DNA of 6,246 bases, taken from Acidobacteriota bacterium (GTDB lineage Bacteria > Acidobacteriota > Vicinamibacteria > Vicinamibacterales > SCN-69-37). The stretch covers positions 1-6,246 of the forward strand of contig JANLHE010000493.1 in assembly GCA_024653875.1 (NCBI GenBank). The letters are read 5' to 3'. Positions 1 through 6,144 of this stretch are shown here, piece by piece (within the stretch, counting starts at the first letter, position 1; every line of letters starts with the position of its first letter). The position numbers and the translations under genes are program-made. The notes below the pieces were generated by a model that searched no databases, had not been told where the DNA came from, and was given only the letters and a program-made list of their open reading frames with translations.

Positions 1-875
1 CGATACCACGCGTCGAGCCGGCCCTCTTCGGCGGACCACCCCCGAATGCCGACGCCCCGTTCGCGCAGCAGATCGATCACCGCCAATCGCACCGACGCCG
101 GCCCGCCGACGACGAGTTGATCGTGCGCCACCTGCGTTCGCGGCGCCAGGCGACGGACCGCCTCGAGCGCGTCGTCCGTCAGGCCGTCGACCGTGACTTT
201 CATCACGCCGCGATCGGCCAGTTCCGCCGTGAGTTCCCGCGCCGTCAGGGACGCGACCAGACGTCCGCCGACAAGCACGGCGAACCGATCCGCCAGACGT
301 TCCACGTCGCCCATCTGATGCGAGCTGAAGAGCACCGTCTGTTTTTCCGCGCGGCGCGACTCCACCAGCGCGTAGAACGCGGCCGTGCCATCCGGATCCA
401 GCGCCGCCGTGGGTTCGTCCAGCAGCAGGATGGGGGCGTTCGCCGCCATCGCGACGGCCAGGCCCAGCCGCTGGGTCATGCCGCCGGAGTACGTGCCCAC
501 CGCGCGGGCGCTGGCGCCATTGAGGCCGGTCAGCGCCATCACTTCGTCCACGCGATCGGGGCTCCGTCCCCGCAGGCGGCAATAGAACTCCGCCACCTCG
601 CGGCCGGTCAGCGATCCCGGAAACGTCACGCGCTGCGGCAGGAACGAACACGACAGCCGCGCGCCCGCCTCGATCGACGGCCGGCCCGGCGCCCCGATGA
701 GCACCGTCCCCTTGGTGGGATGAATCAGCCCGGCCGCCGCCTTGATCGACGTGGTCTTGCCCGATCCGTTCGGTCCCAGCAGCGCCACCACTTCACCGGG
801 CTCGATGCGCAGCGACAGATTCCGGACCGCCGCGAACCCGCTGAAGATCTTGCCGAACTCGTTGAAGACAATCAT
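1..875 (-). CDS. nosF: NosF, ABC transporter ATPase for N2O reductase maturation (3' end cut by window edge)
   Basis: This is the cytoplasmic ATPase that pairs with the membrane protein NosY and periplasmic NosD. In the known family this NosDFY complex delivers sulfur and supports assembly of the CuZ copper-sulfide centre of NosZ. I translated 291 codons by hand with no stop. All ABC motifs are visible: Walker A GPNGSGKT (34-41), Q-loop glutamine in FLPQ (81), signature YSGGMTQ (129-135), Walker B ILLLDEP (149-155), D-loop ALD (158-160) and H-loop His186 in SSHQ. A regulatory-type C-terminal domain follows (about 210-291). The family is usually about 300 residues long, so only a few residues are missing past base 1. 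The ATG at 875-873 overlaps the nosD stop as TGATG, and GGGGGAG (890-884) sits 8 bases upstream, so translation is probably coupled to nosD. nosY is expected next, off the window. The ATPase class is certain; the name NosF rests on the position after nosD and the overall sequence character. Confidence 0.93.
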   Translation of the reverse strand, partial: MIVFNEFGKIFSGFAAVRNLSLRIEPGEVVALLGPNGSGKTTSIKAAAGLIHPTKGTVLIGAPGRPSIEAGARLSCSFLPQRVTFPGSLTGREVAEFYCRLRGRSPDRVDEVMALTGLNGASARAVGTYSGGMTQRLGLAVAMAANAPILLLDEPTAALDPDGTAAFYALVESRRAEKQTVLFSSHQMGDVERLADRFAVLVGGRLVASLTARELTAELADRGVMKVTVDGLTDDALEAVRRLAPRTQVAHDQLVVGGPASVRLAVIDLLRERGVGIRGWSAEEGRLDAWY

Positions 876-2299
876 CAGGCGTGCTCCCCCACCCGTCCGG
901 GACGCCGGCCCGCGCGGAGCACCAGCGCCCCGCACACGAGTCCAAATCCCGCCAGGGCGAGCCCCGCGGTGGTGCCGCGGGTCGTCTCGTCGAGCATCGG
1001 CGGAATCGCGCCCCGCGCCGGCGCGCGTACCAGCGGCCGCGCATCCACGACCGTGGTCGCCCGCAGGACCGGAAACGTCCGTTCGGCGCGGGCCAGAATC
1101 GCGGCGCCCAGGCCCTGCGCGTACAGATCCGCCGCCGTCAGATTCCCGCGCAGATGGTCGAACACGTTCGAGAGGCGGTACGGCGCGTCGCGCACGCCGT
1201 CGCCGTCAAGATCGGGTTCGTCGTGATCCGACCAGTAGTTGCCGTCGAACACGGTGTCGGTGCGCCGGCCCACGAGGCGCAGGGGCGCCAGGTTCCCGAT
1301 GAACGCATTGCCCTCGAAACGATTTCCCTGCGAGGAGGCGTAGACCACCACCGCCACATCCGAGCTCGACACGATGTTGTGGCGGAAGACGTGGCGAATC
1401 GCCCCGTCGATAAAGAACCCGCGCTCGTTGTCGGCCAGCAGGTTGTCCGTGGCCGTGACGTCCTCGCAGTCCTTCAGGAGCAGTCCGACCGACGCAAACC
1501 CGCGGTTGTGCAGAAACCGGTTGCGTGAAAACGTCAGCCGCCGCGAGTACATCAGCGCCGCGCCGGCCGCACCGCGCTCGAACACGTTGTCTTCGAATGT
1601 GTTGTCGTCGGACGTCATGTAGTGCAGGCCGTACCGCACGTCACTCACGCGATTGCCGGAGACGAGGCCGTGATTGGCTGACTGGATGTAGAACCCGTCA
1701 CGGGAGAACCGGATCACGTTCCCGCGCAGCGTGAACCGTTCGGTGTTCCAGACATGGATGCCCGACCCCTGCTCACCGGGTGCCTTGCCTTCAATCCCCG
1801 TCACCGTCGTGTTCTCCACGAGGGCATCGTTCGCCTCGCGCAGGTAGACCCCGAACAGCGACCGGACGATGCGGCAGTCGCGGACGATGGCGTGCGCGGC
1901 GGCGACGTGGATCCCCGACGAATCCCGGGCCAGGCTGCCGCCAAGGCGGCCGTCGATATCAAACCCCTCCACCGTCACGTGGCTGGCCCGAATCCGCACC
2001 ACGCTGCCGGTGCCCGACCCCGCCAGCAAGGGACGGCCGACGCCGATCAGATGCACAGGCTTGTCGATATAGAGATCGCCCTCGTAGCGGCCGGCCGGCA
2101 CCTCGATGCGATCGCCCGGCAACGCGGCGTCAACCAGCGCCTGCAGCGGCGACCGCGCGCCCGCCGCGGGGCGTCCCTCCAGTCCCGCCACCAGCAGGGG
2201 CGCATCGTCGCCCACGATCTGGAACGCCTGCACGGCCGGACCCACGAGACCGGCCGCCAGACACAGACCGAACACGATGGGGATCAAGCACGTCTTCAT
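875..2299 (-). CDS. nosD: NosD, periplasmic beta-helix copper-centre maturation protein
   Basis: NosD is the periplasmic partner of the NosFY ABC transporter and is required to build the CuZ site of N2O reductase. The 474-residue product starts with a Sec signal peptide (1-25, cleavage after AVQA). A right-handed parallel beta-helix (CASH/NosD-type) domain follows from about 50 to 380, seen as repeated short strands with motifs such as SSGIHVAAAHAIVRDC, GFYIQSANHGLVSGNRV and GLHYMTSDDNTFEDNVF. The family-typical stretch NYWSDHD (354-360) runs into LDGDGVRD (364-371), whose DxDGDGxxD spacing resembles a calcium-binding loop. A hydrophobic segment near the C terminus (about 442-461) followed by RAGRRPGR suggests a membrane anchor. 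I chose the ATG at 2299: it starts the signal peptide and overlaps the nosB stop as ATGA. An in-frame start at 2365 would put 22 unlikely residues ahead of the signal peptide and overlap nosB more deeply. No strong Shine-Dalgarno is visible, so coupling to nosB is likely. Confidence 0.94.
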   Translation of the reverse strand: MKTCLIPIVFGLCLAAGLVGPAVQAFQIVGDDAPLLVAGLEGRPAAGARSPLQALVDAALPGDRIEVPAGRYEGDLYIDKPVHLIGVGRPLLAGSGTGSVVRIRASHVTVEGFDIDGRLGGSLARDSSGIHVAAAHAIVRDCRIVRSLFGVYLREANDALVENTTVTGIEGKAPGEQGSGIHVWNTERFTLRGNVIRFSRDGFYIQSANHGLVSGNRVSDVRYGLHYMTSDDNTFEDNVFERGAAGAALMYSRRLTFSRNRFLHNRGFASVGLLLKDCEDVTATDNLLADNERGFFIDGAIRHVFRHNIVSSSDVAVVVYASSQGNRFEGNAFIGNLAPLRLVGRRTDTVFDGNYWSDHDEPDLDGDGVRDAPYRLSNVFDHLRGNLTAADLYAQGLGAAILARAERTFPVLRATTVVDARPLVRAPARGAIPPMLDETTRGTTAGLALAGFGLVCGALVLRAGRRPGRVGEHA

Positions 2300-2964
2300 G
2301 TGGCGGTCAGTTCCAGATCCACCTTCCGCGGCGCTCGGCCCGCCGGCCGGCCGGTCCGCCGCCACGCCAGCACGAACGCCACGACAAGCAGCACGGCCAC
2401 CGAGATCATCAGGTACGTGCCGGCTTGCGGAAAGGAGTACACGTCGAAGTTGGCAATGGCCTTGTGGCCGAACATGGGGGGCGTGAACCCCGGCACCTTG
2501 ACCGCGGCGCTCGGCGACAAGTCATGGCCGTAGCGGTACATCTTGTAGCCGAACGTCCAGAGGGAGAACCCGCCGAAGTAGAAGAACATAACGACCGCGT
2601 CCACCAGTTCCTTCAGCGTGCCAAACACCGCGGCGCGGGCAAACAGCAACGCCAACCCGCCCAGGGCGAACGGCATCCACTTGAACTCGGTGAAGTCCTC
2701 CACGGCCAGATCGCGCATGCCGATGTAGTGGTTGAGCAGGTTGATTTCCTTGAGGTCCTGCCCGCCGTTGCCGCCCACCAGCGCGTGATCGAAGATGTCC
2801 AGCCGCAGCGCGTCCGGATACTGCGGCGCGAACATGGTCAGGTTCCACAGCGGAAAGAAATGCGCTGTCACCACCAGCACCGCCGCCAGCAACAGGCAGG
2901 CCCGCGAGGCCAGCCCGACGGGTTGATGCAGCCGCGTGGCGGTTCGTTCGAGCATGGCAGTCAT
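2296..2964 (-). CDS. nosB: NosB-like four-helix membrane protein of clade II nos operons
   Basis: This is a 222-residue integral membrane protein between nosZ and nosD, the position of nosB in clade II nos clusters; its biochemical role in the family is not established. Four membrane segments are visible, at about 19-38, 96-114, 119-139 and 183-201. Arginines near the N terminus (R7, R11) and after the last helix (WRRTGRPAGR, 201-210) place both ends in the cytoplasm. That puts two long loops (about 39-95 and 140-182) in the periplasm. These loops carry the histidine- and methionine-bearing motifs NHYIGM (78-83), MYRYGHD (142-148) and MFGHK (164-168), which could bind metal or contact NosZ; this is inference. 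There are no CXXCH, CXXXC or iron-sulfur motifs. The ATG at 2964 has AAGGAG (2976-2971) 6 bases upstream. The name rests on context, size and topology. Confidence 0.8.
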   Translation of the reverse strand: MTAMLERTATRLHQPVGLASRACLLLAAVLVVTAHFFPLWNLTMFAPQYPDALRLDIFDHALVGGNGGQDLKEINLLNHYIGMRDLAVEDFTEFKWMPFALGGLALLFARAAVFGTLKELVDAVVMFFYFGGFSLWTFGYKMYRYGHDLSPSAAVKVPGFTPPMFGHKAIANFDVYSFPQAGTYLMISVAVLLVVAFVLAWRRTGRPAGRAPRKVDLELTAT

Positions 2965-2970
2965 CTGTTA

Positions 2971-2976
2971 CTCCTT
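2971..2976 (-). promoter_or_regulatory. Ribosome binding site of nosB
   Basis: AAGGAG lies 6 bases before the ATG at 2964 and fixes that start over the in-frame ATG three codons later. It lies downstream of the intergenic hairpin, so nosB can be initiated independently of nosZ. Confidence 0.8.
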
Positions 2977-2995
2977 GGAACGTAGAACGTCCTCC

Positions 2996-3056
2996 GAAAA
3001 GACGTCGGGTGTCTTTTTTTCATGTACAAGAAAAAAAAGACACCCGACGTCATTTC
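2996..3056. repeat. Long inverted repeat (hairpin) between nosZ and nosB; possible attenuator/terminator or dispersed palindrome
   Basis: Bases 3001-3020 are a perfect reverse complement of 3032-3051, giving a 20-bp stem with an 11-base loop (3021-3031). After one A/A mismatch the pairing resumes for four more pairs (2996-2999 with 3053-3056). The outer 13 bp of the perfect stem is the core GACGTCGGGTGTC. The inner 7 bp is a pure T/A tract next to the loop. In the minus-strand transcript the hairpin begins 12 bases after the nosZ stop (7 with the extended stem), and the perfect stem is followed by UUUUC. That is a short U run, so it could act as a leaky intrinsic terminator or as a 3' stabiliser that keeps nosZ mRNA more abundant than nosBDF mRNA. 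It could equally be a copy of a genome-dispersed REP- or MITE-like palindrome. The structure is certain; its function is not. Confidence 0.9.
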
Positions 3057-3062
3057 TGCTCC

Positions 3063-4928
3063 CTACCGGGGCTTGACGATCAGGTAGCCCTGCATTTCCT
3101 GATGCAGCGCCGAGCAGAAGTTCGTGCAGTAGTACGGGAACACCCCCTTCTTGGCGGTGAATGTCACCGTCTTTGTCTCTCCGGGGTCGACCACCAGATT
3201 GATGTTGTAGTCGAGCAGGCCGAATCCATGCAGCTCGTCCGTGGTCTGCTCGATGTTGGTGACGGCGACGGTGACGATGTCGCCTTCCTGCACTTCGAAG
3301 CTGGTCGGCGTGAGGGTCGATCGCACCGCGACGATCTTGACCGTGACCTTGTTGCCCACCCGGGTCACCCCGGCGTCCTTCACGTCCCAGATCGCGAGCG
3401 GGTGCTTGTTCTCTTCCTTCGGATACACCTCGATCGGCTTGAGCTTGTCGGCCTTGACGATCTGGGCGTAGTGCGGCTCCGGCTCGGTGAACGCGTCATA
3501 CAGGATCTTCATCTTCTCGTCACCGATGTCGATCAGCTGCGACGACTCCGGCTGGGAGGGCCCGACGTTCAGGTGCCGGCCATGCGACAGCTTGTTGAGC
3601 GAGATGAGGTAGTTGCCATCCGGGTTGACCGTATCGCCTTCGGCCGCCGCCAGATGGCCGACCGCGTAGGACACCGGCACCTTGTCGATGACCTTCCACT
3701 CGCCCAGCTTCCACGACGCGATGGCGCTGTCGACGAACAGGGACGTGTACGCCATCCCATCCGGGCCGAACTGGGTGTGCAGCGGGCCCAGGCCCACTTC
3801 CACTTCCGCGTCCTTGATGGACTCGTACTTCAGCACCGGGATCCCGTCTTCGCTGCCGTCGAAGTCCTTGTTGCGGATCGCCGTCTGGACCTTCTCGAAA
3901 TTGAACGCGGTGGTCACGCCCTGGAGTTTACCCGAGCCGATGATGTACTTCCCGTCGGGGGACACAGCCACGCCGTGGGGCGATTTGCCGCAAGGCATCA
4001 GGTAGACCAGGCCGGGGACCTTCGCCGGATCCAGGACGCGGACGCCACCGATCATCTCGCCAAGCCCCTGGGCCGCGGCCTTCTCGGCGGCGCGCCAGTC
4101 CACGGCGGCGATGTAGTCGCGGTCGCGCTGACTGGCGGTCACCTCGAGTTTGCCCGTCGCCCGCTCGGCGTTGTAGGCCGTCAGGAACATCCAGCCGTCG
4201 GAAGTCAGTTTGCCCGCGTCGCCGATGTCATAGTCGAACGGCGGCATTAGAATCTGGAATCCCAGATCCAGGTTGCCGGTCGTGGCGTCGATCTTCAGCG
4301 CGCCAATGACGCCCTTGTAGTCGGTGGCGTACTTGTCGATGGGCGCATAGGTGCCCTTCGGGATGGGAATCGAGAACCGGCTGGCCACCATCACGTACTC
4401 GCTGTTCGGCGTGATGAACGACGATCCGTGGTTGCCGGAGATGTTGGGAACCGGGCCGTAAATCTGCTTCGTCTTGAAGTCGCGCAGATCGATCCGCGCG
4501 ACCCGGCCGTTCATCTCGTTGATGAAGAGCCACCGGCCGTCGTAGTCGCCCGCCGTCTCCGACAGCGCCGGGTGATGCGCATCGCCCCACGTCAGGCCGC
4601 CCAGCATCTTCTTCGAATCATCGTCGAACCCGTAGCCGGTCGCCGGGTACGGCGAGAAGACGGGAATCGTCGAGAGGTGCCGCATCGACGGAATGCCGTA
4701 CACGTAGACATTGCCGGAGTGGCCGCCCGAGGCGAAGACGTAATACTCGTCCAGATCGCCGGGCGCCACGTACGTTCGCTGCGCCGCGTTGGCGATATCG
4801 GACGTCCCTCCGCCCCGGCTCGACGAGGGCGGCGCGCTGGGCGAACAGGCGCTGTAGCCAATCAGCAGGAGCACACCGGCCCCGGCCGCCAGCCACGTAC
4901 TCAGACGTGCATTCCATAGTCTCTTCAT
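3063..4928 (-). CDS. nosZ: NosZ, nitrous oxide reductase, clade II type with lipoprotein-like Sec signal
   Basis: NosZ reduces N2O to N2 in the cell envelope. The 621-residue product has a seven-bladed propeller domain carrying CuZ, then a C-terminal cupredoxin domain carrying CuA. All seven CuZ histidines can be placed by motif: DAHHP (H118, H119), GNHGS (H167), SPHGV (H318), GPLHT (H384), VGHLA (H425) and EPHYA (H486). The CuA site shows ELHGF (H567) and CTNFCSALHQEM (C601, C605, H609, M612). The signal peptide lacks the twin-arginine motif of classical NosZ. It is a Sec type ending LIGYSAC, with C28 as a plausible lipidation site, followed by a Ser/Gly/Pro-rich linker. The Sec signal and the motif WGDAHHPALSETAGDYDGRW fit clade II. 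There is no fused cytochrome c domain. I chose the ATG at 4928 over the GTG at 4937 because AAGGAG lies 8 bases upstream of the ATG. Tight spacing after the cytochrome gene suggests that gene encodes the electron donor. Confidence 0.97.
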   Translation of the reverse strand: MKRLWNARLSTWLAAGAGVLLLIGYSACSPSAPPSSSRGGGTSDIANAAQRTYVAPGDLDEYYVFASGGHSGNVYVYGIPSMRHLSTIPVFSPYPATGYGFDDDSKKMLGGLTWGDAHHPALSETAGDYDGRWLFINEMNGRVARIDLRDFKTKQIYGPVPNISGNHGSSFITPNSEYVMVASRFSIPIPKGTYAPIDKYATDYKGVIGALKIDATTGNLDLGFQILMPPFDYDIGDAGKLTSDGWMFLTAYNAERATGKLEVTASQRDRDYIAAVDWRAAEKAAAQGLGEMIGGVRVLDPAKVPGLVYLMPCGKSPHGVAVSPDGKYIIGSGKLQGVTTAFNFEKVQTAIRNKDFDGSEDGIPVLKYESIKDAEVEVGLGPLHTQFGPDGMAYTSLFVDSAIASWKLGEWKVIDKVPVSYAVGHLAAAEGDTVNPDGNYLISLNKLSHGRHLNVGPSQPESSQLIDIGDEKMKILYDAFTEPEPHYAQIVKADKLKPIEVYPKEENKHPLAIWDVKDAGVTRVGNKVTVKIVAVRSTLTPTSFEVQEGDIVTVAVTNIEQTTDELHGFGLLDYNINLVVDPGETKTVTFTAKKGVFPYYCTNFCSALHQEMQGYLIVKPR

Positions 4929-4933
4929 ACCTA

Positions 4934-6142
4934 TCACTCCTTCTCCGCTTGTTGTTTCTGATACACCACAAAGGCCTCGCGCAACTTCTGAATCGCCACC
5001 GCTTTCTGTTCGGGGGTCAGGATGATCTGCCGCGAGAGCACCACCGACATCGTGCCGGTCGGTTCGCGCAGGAAGTCATCGATGGTGCGGCCGAACCGCG
5101 ACTGCACGTCTTCCACGGCGTTGGACAGGTCGGGCCCGATCTGCGCGGGCGACCGCACGCCGTAGACCTGGATCGAGTGGCACGTGGCACAGCCCGTCTC
5201 CACGAACCACGCCCCGGGACCGGTGCGCATCCGCAGTTCTTCAGCCGCCTGCTCGGGCGTGGGGACGTCGGTGCGCGGCGCGCCGGCCAGGTACGCGGCC
5301 GGCACATCGGCGGGCCGCCAGGACAGCACGAGCATCGCCAGCGCCTGCGCCTGTCCGGTGTTGAAGCCGAAGACGGGCATGGCCGAGTCGGTCGAGACTT
5401 CCTTCGGGTTCTTGAAGTGCGCCACGTGCCAGGCAAAGGCCGTCTTCTGGCCCGACAACCGGGAGTAGTCGTACTGCTCCGGGGCCTTCTCACCCACGCG
5501 CGTCAGGTCCGGGCCGATGCGGCCGCCGCGGTTGTTGATGACGTGACAGGCGCGGCAGCCCTTTTCGTCGACCAGGCGCTTGGCCAGGTTGATGGCGTCG
5601 GCGCCTTTGGTTTCCCGGTCGTACCGGTGGCAGATGTTGCAGTTCATCTGGATCAGCGCGCCCTTGTTGCCCGAGAGCGAGTAGTCCTCGCCGAGCGCGC
5701 GGCTCAACAGGGGCTCTTCCCAGTGGGCCACTTCACCGTGCGCTTCACGCACGTCGACGGCCCACCCCTGGCCGCCGTGGCACGACGTGCACCCGAACTT
5801 CTCGATCGGGTGCCCCTTGAGCGGTTCCAGGGGATGCGTGCGAAACGGCTCCTCCGCGTTCTCGAAGCCCTTCCAGCTGACGGCCTGGTGGCAGGTCACG
5901 CAGCGATCCGCGCGCCCGAGGTCCGCGACCCAGATTTGCTGGATGCCGGTCGTGACCTGTTCCGCGCGCTCGTCGCCGAACTGCGACGCCACCTCGCCCT
6001 TGAACGCCATCTGGTAGTACCGCCAGTCGTGGTCGCGGTCGCTCGCGAAGAACAACACGCAGGACAGGACCAGCAGGACGCCGATGACGGCCAGCATGGG
6101 CCGATCCACTCTTGGGTACGGAGAGTTGGTGCGTTGCTCCAT
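4934..6142 (-). CDS. Membrane-anchored pentaheme cytochrome c, probable electron donor to NosZ
   Basis: This 402-residue protein has one N-terminal membrane segment (about 15-33, PMLAVIGVLLVLSCVLFF) that serves as an uncleaved anchor, with the rest in the periplasm. Five haem c sites are visible: CVTCH (81-85), CTSCH (118-122), CNICH (168-172), CRACH (196-200) and CATCH (318-322). The first three lie in a multihaem N-terminal region. The fourth and fifth start two class-I-like domains, with probable axial methionines at M255 (SAMPVF) and M365 (GTMSVV). By context it should shuttle electrons from the cytochrome b complex encoded just upstream to the CuA site of NosZ encoded just downstream; that role is inference. 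I chose the ATG at 6142 because GGGGAGG lies 8 bases upstream; an in-frame GTG at 6181 would overlap the previous gene more deeply. I cannot give a confident family name. It resembles the multihaem cytochromes encoded beside quinol:cytochrome c oxidoreductase genes. Confidence 0.9.
   Translation of the reverse strand: MEQRTNSPYPRVDRPMLAVIGVLLVLSCVLFFASDRDHDWRYYQMAFKGEVASQFGDERAEQVTTGIQQIWVADLGRADRCVTCHQAVSWKGFENAEEPFRTHPLEPLKGHPIEKFGCTSCHGGQGWAVDVREAHGEVAHWEEPLLSRALGEDYSLSGNKGALIQMNCNICHRYDRETKGADAINLAKRLVDEKGCRACHVINNRGGRIGPDLTRVGEKAPEQYDYSRLSGQKTAFAWHVAHFKNPKEVSTDSAMPVFGFNTGQAQALAMLVLSWRPADVPAAYLAGAPRTDVPTPEQAAEELRMRTGPGAWFVETGCATCHSIQVYGVRSPAQIGPDLSNAVEDVQSRFGRTIDDFLREPTGTMSVVLSRQIILTPEQKAVAIQKLREAFVVYQKQQAEKE
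4937..4942 (-). promoter_or_regulatory. Ribosome binding site of nosZ inside the upstream cytochrome gene
   Basis: AAGGAG coincides with the last two sense codons of the cytochrome c gene, directly before its TGA stop, and lies 8 bases ahead of the nosZ ATG. It supports the 4928 start rather than the GTG at 4937, which would abut the site. Ribosomes finishing the cytochrome probably re-initiate on nosZ. Confidence 0.82.
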
Positions 6143-6144
6143 GA

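Larger units (their letters stand above)
2965..3062 (-). other. nosZ-nosB intergenic region
   Basis: This is the only gap of more than a few bases in the window. It holds a long hairpin just after the nosZ stop and the nosB ribosome binding site. I saw no convincing FNR/NNR-type box (TTGAT-N4-ATCAA) and no clear -35/-10 promoter on the minus strand. A separate nosB promoter cannot be excluded, because GC-rich bacteria often have poorly recognisable promoters. Confidence 0.7.

Noticed and set aside
117..1302. Long plus-strand open frames (up to 369 codons) opposite nosF and the end of nosD.
   Set aside because: They are Arg/Pro/Ala-rich, lack domains and good ribosome binding sites, and lie opposite well-supported genes. 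GC-rich coding DNA gives such antisense shadows.
2300..2365. Upstream in-frame start for nosD adding 22 residues.
   Set aside because: The signal peptide begins at the internal ATG (2299), which also makes the ATGA overlap with nosB.
2974..2989. Small imperfect palindrome around ACGTAGAACGT upstream of nosB.
   Set aside because: The two ACGT halves are each self-complementary and occur easily by chance; the spacing and flanks give no recognised operator.
3009..4250. A 413-codon plus-strand frame opposite nosZ.
   Set aside because: It starts inside the intergenic hairpin, shows no recognisable domain, and is fully antisense to nosZ, in which every catalytic motif is intact.
4929..4937. GTG start for nosZ three codons upstream.
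   Set aside because: It abuts the AAGGAG site with no spacer; the ATG at 4928 has an 8-base spacer.
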